Source of the DNA: Mumia quercus | Lineage (GTDB): Bacteria; Actinomycetota; Actinomycetes; Propionibacteriales; Nocardioidaceae | DNA length: 64,000 nucleotides | Direction: 5' to 3' | NCBI RefSeq assembly: GCF_025506335.1 | Contig: NZ_JANZYO010000004.1 | Span: 523,129-587,128 of the forward strand | Shown here: piece by piece, positions 60,079 through 64,000 of the stretch | Layout of the letters: each line of letters starts with the position of its first letter | How positions within the stretch are numbered: the stretch's first letter is position 1 | The notes under the pieces: generated by a model | Database searches by the model: none | Told to the model about the DNA's origin: nothing | The model's input: only the letters and a program-made list of their open reading frames with translations | Position numbers and translations under genes: made by a program

Positions 60079-61149
60079 ATGGTTCGAGTAGACCCCATCG
60101 TTGAACGTTTCGAGCAGGCCCAAAACCGCCTAGTCCTGCAGGCGTCGGATCTCTCGCTGCGCACGATCGCAGATATGGTGAAGTCGGAAGCCATCGACGT
60201 CGCGCCTGAGTTTCAGCGTCGTGAGCGATGGGGACCCGAGAAGCGGTCCGCGCTGATCGAGTCCTTCCTGCTAAATATCCCGGTGCCACCCATCTATCTT
60301 GCCGAGGACGAGTTCGGTAGCTACTCCGTCATTGATGGCAAGCAACGCATCACGGCCATCGCTGACTTCATGAATGACGAGACTCCACTTACCCGGTTGG
60401 AACGCTTCACGGAGATCGAGGGCCTGTCGTTCTCGGCCCTGCCTCCACCTCTTCAGAATTTCCTTACCGTCCGGCCAGCGATCCGCGCAGTGTCGCTTCT
60501 ACGCCAGTCCGACCCCAACTTGAAGTACGAGGTCTTCCACAGGCTCAACTCGGGCGGAGAACCTCTGAACGCCCAAGAGATCCGAAACGTGCTCTACCGT
60601 GGACCCCTGAATGAGCTGGTAGTGACCTTGGGAGGCGACGTGTTCCTTCGCGCGCAGCTCAAGATCCGAAACACGAAGTCTCCGAACTACCGGAAGATGC
60701 TCGACGCCGAGTGGGTGCTTCGTTTCCTGACCCTGAGCGACAGCTGGGACGACTTCTCGGGAGACCTCCGGGTTTCGATGGACGGCTTCATGGCTCACCA
60801 CCAGTTCGCAGCCCCGGATGATCTGAAGGTGATGAGACGCGACTTCCGTGCCAGCCTCCAAGGATGTGCCCACCTATGGGGGGTGAACGCGTTCAAGCGC
60901 CCCGAAGGGGGCGGCTGGCGGGACCTCGCCCTCGCTGGCATGTTCGACGCCCAGATGATCGCGGTTCGCGAGGTCGGTTCTCGGGCAGTGATGAAGCTTG
61001 GTGATCAAGACGCGGCGGTCCTTGAGGCGACACGCGAGCTATTTGAAGATGAAGAGTTTGAGAGCTCGGTACGCACTGCGACGAATACGCCCAGCAGACT
61101 TCGCTACCGGGTCGTTCGGATGACCGAGATGCTGCGGGAGTTCGTCTAG
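60079..61149 (+). CDS. DUF262 (ParB-like) protein of a DUF262-HEPN module
   Basis: 356 residues from ATG 60079 (GGGAGG upstream; a GTG at 60028 would add 17 poorly conserved residues). The DUF262 hallmarks are LSLRTIADMVKSEAIDVAPEFQRRERW, ESFLLNIPVPPIYLAED and DGKQRI at 86-91, the ParB-like NTPase/nuclease loop; VFHRLNSGGEPLNAQEIRN follows. DUF262 proteins, such as the GmrSD family, occur in defence systems. It ends overlapping the next GTG by one base (TAGTG). Codon use is less GC-rich than recBCD. Confidence 0.88.
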   Translation: MVRVDPIVERFEQAQNRLVLQASDLSLRTIADMVKSEAIDVAPEFQRRERWGPEKRSALIESFLLNIPVPPIYLAEDEFGSYSVIDGKQRITAIADFMNDETPLTRLERFTEIEGLSFSALPPPLQNFLTVRPAIRAVSLLRQSDPNLKYEVFHRLNSGGEPLNAQEIRNVLYRGPLNELVVTLGGDVFLRAQLKIRNTKSPNYRKMLDAEWVLRFLTLSDSWDDFSGDLRVSMDGFMAHHQFAAPDDLKVMRRDFRASLQGCAHLWGVNAFKRPEGGGWRDLALAGMFDAQMIAVREVGSRAVMKLGDQDAAVLEATRELFEDEEFESSVRTATNTPSRLRYRVVRMTEMLREFV

Positions 61150-62090
61150 TGTCGGCGGCGCGGGTGGCCTTTCTCCGCCGTCACGCCGCACAGGTCGTAG
61201 CTGCAAGTGATCCCGCCTTGCAGGGCTACGGACTAGCGGCGTCAATTGTCAACGAGGCCGCGCGCACGCTGCGGTGCGGTTTGATGGTGCAATCGTACGC
61301 GTCGCTCGAGACTTTCCTCCGAGTGCGCGTCGGGGAGGTCCTGGCGTATATCGCCGCCGGAACCGCAACCTTCAGCCGCCTACCGTCACGCCTTCAAGAC
61401 ATGTCGATTTTCGGAGCTCTCGAAGGCCTGCGATTCCGAGTCACGATGTGGGGTCCCGCCGACCCACGGTCCCGTCAGCTCGTGCAGGATGAGGCCGACG
61501 CAATCGCCAGCACTGCGCGCAATCCCTACGGCTTCTCAGGCGTCATGTTTGGTTATGACCGAAGTAATCTTTCGCCCGCCAACTTAAAAGACTTTCTGGA
61601 AGTAGTGGGGGTGGGAGGAGACCCGTGGCGCCATCTGACCATGATCGCTTCACGCGTCGGACTCGGCGGACTCCCCCTGAAGGACGGAGCCACGAATGGA
61701 TACCAGCTGCGCAACTCGTGCGCGCACGATGCGGGAAGCCAGGTCACCCCTCAGCAGATAGAGGACTTTCTCCGCGACTCCCTGGCGACAGCGCTCGGAT
61801 TCGATGCGCTCGTGAGCCGCGCAGGTCGGTTACTGCACGAAGGCAACGTGATCGATCTGGGCAGAGCTCGGAAGTTGCTGGATACCGACATCAAGTTCCG
61901 ATTTCTTGATCCTCACCCAAAAGGTTGGCGAGAAGTTAAGGAGGGCGGTGTGCATGCTGCTGCGATTCACCGAGCTTCTGAACCCGACATGGCTGCGTGC
62001 CTAGCGCGTGCACGCGCAAACTACGAGGTGGTGGTCAGGCGCGACGCGAGGTCCTGGCCGACCGATTGGACCACAACCGAGTGTCCATAA
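61149..62090 (+). CDS. HEPN-domain protein, likely RNase effector
   Basis: 313 residues from GTG 61149. Helical; SIVNEAARTLRCGLMVQSYASLETFLRVRVGEVLAYI, and the HEPN RNase motif R-x4-H as RNSCAH (R188, H193). The pattern of an N-terminal alpha-helical MAE_28990/RiboL-PSP-HEPN domain next to a DUF262 gene is a known two-gene arrangement in conflict systems. I infer an RNase toxin or effector with the DUF262 protein as partner or sensor. Coupled translation with the upstream gene. Confidence 0.78.
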   Translation: MSAARVAFLRRHAAQVVAASDPALQGYGLAASIVNEAARTLRCGLMVQSYASLETFLRVRVGEVLAYIAAGTATFSRLPSRLQDMSIFGALEGLRFRVTMWGPADPRSRQLVQDEADAIASTARNPYGFSGVMFGYDRSNLSPANLKDFLEVVGVGGDPWRHLTMIASRVGLGGLPLKDGATNGYQLRNSCAHDAGSQVTPQQIEDFLRDSLATALGFDALVSRAGRLLHEGNVIDLGRARKLLDTDIKFRFLDPHPKGWREVKEGGVHAAAIHRASEPDMAACLARARANYEVVVRRDARSWPTDWTTTECP

Positions 62091-62225
62091 TTCCATTCAG
62101 ACTATCGCGAGAGTGGCTACACTCCAGTTTCCGCATCGAGTATGCTATGGAACATATCAGCCCCGGCTTTCCCCTCGATTACCCTCCTGTGAGCCGATTG
62201 CGGATTCTCTCGCGAATGGCGTCGA

Positions 62226-63287
62226 CTATGCGGTGTCGTCCTTCTCCGGGCTTGACGCATCATCACGACGAATAGCGGTCAGACGCACCAGGTACGCATC
62301 GCCCGCCGGAGTCAACCTCCAATAGACCGCCTTGTCTGAAACGGTTCTCCTTTTCGTGCCATTCGTGATCACCTTTAGTGCCCGAAGTTGTACGACGATC
62401 GTCCCCCAGGAGTCATGGTCGACTGTGATTCGCGGATGCAGGACAGTAGCCCAGTCGCCATCTGGGACCGTCAGGAGTTCGCGCCAGCACATATCGCCCA
62501 GCAGTTTTCGTAGTTGAACCTCCGATGCCTCATCGAGCATGGCCGGACCCAGGCCGCTGATAATTTCGTCCCACGTGAACTTCAGTTCAACTGTTTGCGA
62601 TCCGTCGTAGCCATGTTCAACCGTGAAGCTGACGGACACCTCGTCATCGCCGTGCTCAAACCGGTCATCAATCTCAGCACCACCCTCTGTTGCGACCTGT
62701 TCCAGGCTGGCCCTCTCCGCTTCGGCGAGCGCCGCCCGGAGCTCCGCAATCTGAGTACGGGTTGCCTCGGTCATCGCCTGGTCGCCGCGAACCCAGCCCG
62801 GCCGATCATGCTGCTTCATTGCACGAATGAGGCCTCGAGAAACGACCGAGGCCAACTCGTCAGCTGTCGCGTAGTCCTTCACCATCCGCGACTTGACCTT
62901 CTTGCGGAACTCCTCCAGCCTCTCCCGAGCGTTCTCGTCGATTTCAGACATACCGACGGGGATCGAATTGGGGTCTGCATGGACGAATCCGAGGACAGGA
63001 ATCCCACACTCGACTGCAAAGTCGTACTCCTTCTCGGTGAAACTGATGCCCTCAGGTGTGACAGACCCGTACCGGCCGCCCACGATCACCACATAATAGT
63101 CGCTCAGTCGAATGACCTCCTGGATCAAAGACCACTGGTCCTCGTTAGCAGCGGGAAACATCTCCATGCCTGCCGGAAAGCAGTCGAGTTCCAGCAGTGC
63201 CTGTATCACCGCGCGTCGCTCCTCCACCAGATCGATATAGGTGGAGCTGACAAAGACTTGATGCCGTGTGTCGTGCGCGATTGCCAT
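62226..63287 (-). CDS. DUF4062 (TIR-like) protein
   Basis: 353 residues from ATG 63287. N-terminal DUF4062 domain: HQVFVSSTYIDLVEERRAVIQALLELDCFPAGMEMFPAANEDQW, IRLSDYYVVIVGGRYGSVTPEGISFTEKEYDFAVECGIPVLGFVH. DUF4062 is a Rossmann-like domain related to TIR, often found fused to defence or signalling modules. The C-terminal half has a coiled coil (QIAELRAALAEAERASLEQ) and beta-rich segments of unknown type. A 9-bp palindrome lies just upstream. Convergent with the HEPN gene, in the lower-GC island. Confidence 0.85.
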   Translation of the reverse strand: MAIAHDTRHQVFVSSTYIDLVEERRAVIQALLELDCFPAGMEMFPAANEDQWSLIQEVIRLSDYYVVIVGGRYGSVTPEGISFTEKEYDFAVECGIPVLGFVHADPNSIPVGMSEIDENARERLEEFRKKVKSRMVKDYATADELASVVSRGLIRAMKQHDRPGWVRGDQAMTEATRTQIAELRAALAEAERASLEQVATEGGAEIDDRFEHGDDEVSVSFTVEHGYDGSQTVELKFTWDEIISGLGPAMLDEASEVQLRKLLGDMCWRELLTVPDGDWATVLHPRITVDHDSWGTIVVQLRALKVITNGTKRRTVSDKAVYWRLTPAGDAYLVRLTAIRRDDASSPEKDDTA

Positions 63288-63295
63288 AGTTGGAT

Positions 63296-63320
63296 CGTAC
63301 CGATAGCTGCGATCGGTACG
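63296..63320. promoter_or_regulatory. Operator-like palindrome upstream of the DUF4062 gene
   Basis: CGTACCGAT and ATCGGTACG form a perfect 9-bp inverted repeat around AGCTGCG, eight bases before the ATG at 63287. Its position over the expected ribosome site suggests repression or an mRNA stem. Confidence 0.5.
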
Positions 63321-63874
63321 AGTAGGGTCGAGATGCTTGGTGGGCCTCCGCCGGGTGCTGTCGGCGACCGGGCCGTTGCGCACTCCGTCGGGTGAAAAGG
63401 GACCTCGGACAGCGCCATTCCGTCGCGATCGAACGGCCGCCCATGCCGCTGACAGCGCTCACAGATCGCACCGACGCCGCCCGCGAGCCACGACCGTGGC
63501 GCTTGCGCACGCAGTCCGTGCTCTGGGAACATCCGCGCCCGACCATGGTCCTGACGCCTTCGTCCATGGGCTCTTCGGCCCCCTCAACGATCCAGCGATC
63601 TTCGACCAGTTGACCCCGGCCGGCTGCTCCGCCCCCGGTCCCCGACGGCTACGGCGGAGTCCACGCGACTCCGTCACCCTGGCAGGCCAAGTCTCGGCCC
63701 TCCACGCTCACATCGAGGACCGCCACAGCATGCGATCTGCAACGCTGATCGCACATTCGGTCGGTGAGACTATGCGTTCACCCTTGCGGCACCGTGCCCG
63801 GTCAAGTCCGCCGATGCACCCGGGAACTGAGCACCCCGCAGCAGCACCCCGCAGCACAGGCAGGTCGCCTTACT
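63321..63874. other. Intergenic region with no supported gene
   Basis: About 550 bases between the DUF4062 promoter and the insertion sequence. Several open frames cross it on both strands but none has family-like composition, a ribosome site or conserved motifs. Near the right end GCAGCACCCCGCAGC-type 13-base direct repeats occur (about 63825-63855). Possibly remnants of decayed genes. Confidence 0.5.
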
Positions 63875-64000
63875 GAACCACCCCGGCGTGTCCGGAGACT
63901 CTGTTGCTTGGGAAGGATGGAGTCATGTCAGGGAGTACGTCGAAGAGGTACCCGGCTGAGCTGCGTGAGCGGGCGGTCCGGATGGTCGCTGAGCTTCGTC
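63875..64000 (+). mobile_element. Left end of an IS3-family insertion sequence (cut by window)
   Basis: TGAACCACCCCGGCGTGTCC begins a typical actinobacterial IS3-family left terminal repeat, followed by GGAGACTC and, at 63926, the OrfA transposase start. The rest lies outside the window. Confidence 0.8.
63926..64000 (+). CDS. IS3-family transposase OrfA, partial
   Basis: ATG 63926 with GGAAGGATGGAG upstream. The visible 25 codons read MSGSTSKRYPAELRERAVRM and so on, the standard start of the OrfA helix-turn-helix of IS3-family elements, which binds the IS ends. OrfB would follow by frameshift outside the window. Confidence 0.85.

Noticed and set aside
63400..63870. tRNA or attachment site for the island next to the IS
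   Set aside because: No cloverleaf or direct repeat flanking the island was found by eye.
63337..63876. 180-codon plus-strand frame before the insertion sequence
   Set aside because: No ribosome site, basic low-complexity composition, no motif, overlaps the promoter region of the DUF4062 gene.

Overview
This is a high-GC actinobacterial chromosome segment. Evidence includes a bacterial proteasome activator (Bpa), a WhiB-like iron-sulfur regulator, PucR and SARP/NB-ARC-style regulators, a DtxR/IdeR-type iron box, many GTG starts and dense ATGA gene overlaps. Gene content and the very strong preference for the hexamer CGTACG fit Nocardioidaceae/Propionibacteriales; the genus is not proven. Most of the window looks like ordinary chromosome, with short accessory stretches.

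Layout. 1-5.2 kb: a very large secreted Ig-like protein (runs off the left edge), a TetR regulator, and two tRNA-Ser genes around a small membrane protein. 5.2-16.2 kb: housekeeping genes, namely a membrane protein with a nitrilase-family hydrolase, a MobA-like/DUF6457 pair, quinone oxidoreductase, aldose epimerase, Bpa, WhiB-like protein, HAD phosphatase with serS, a PAP2-diacylglycerol kinase fusion, and the first of two paralogous secreted proteins. 16.2-22.9 kb: a palindromic 90-bp tandem repeat, a maltose/trehalose phosphorylase (GH65) with beta-phosphoglucomutase, and the second, larger secreted paralogue. 23-31.8 kb: a catabolic cluster (APC permease, amino-aldehyde dehydrogenase, GabT-like aminotransferase, semialdehyde dehydrogenase, glutaryl-CoA-type dehydrogenase) facing a PucR regulator. 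Together these could carry omega-amino acids (GABA, or 5-aminovalerate from lysine/cadaverine) into central metabolism.

31.9-41.5 kb: an XRE-NB-ARC protein, three alpha/beta hydrolases, a secreted beta-helix protein, VOC, SRPBCC, MarR, TfoX and RibD-like proteins. Several have clear operator palindromes. 41.5-45.6 kb: an iron-siderophore ABC importer (ATPase, lipoprotein, fused double permease) behind an iron box. 45.6-51.4 kb: an accessory stretch of small genes separated by dispersed palindromic repeats, including a 49-bp duplication of the permease 3' end and a cassette-like array of orphan genes with shared spacers, next to an ECF sigma factor that seems to lack part of region 2. 51.5-59.9 kb: a recC-recB-recD operon. 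60-64 kb: a lower-GC island with a DUF262-HEPN two-gene module, a DUF4062 protein and the left end of an IS3-family element, which looks like a small defence island downstream of recBCD.

A family of REP-like palindromes built around GGTCGAGTAG occurs at six places between 25.7 and 47.7 kb and in one case supplies a gene's stop codon. I saw no CRISPR array, rRNA or complete prophage. Function names come from motifs read by eye, not database searches.
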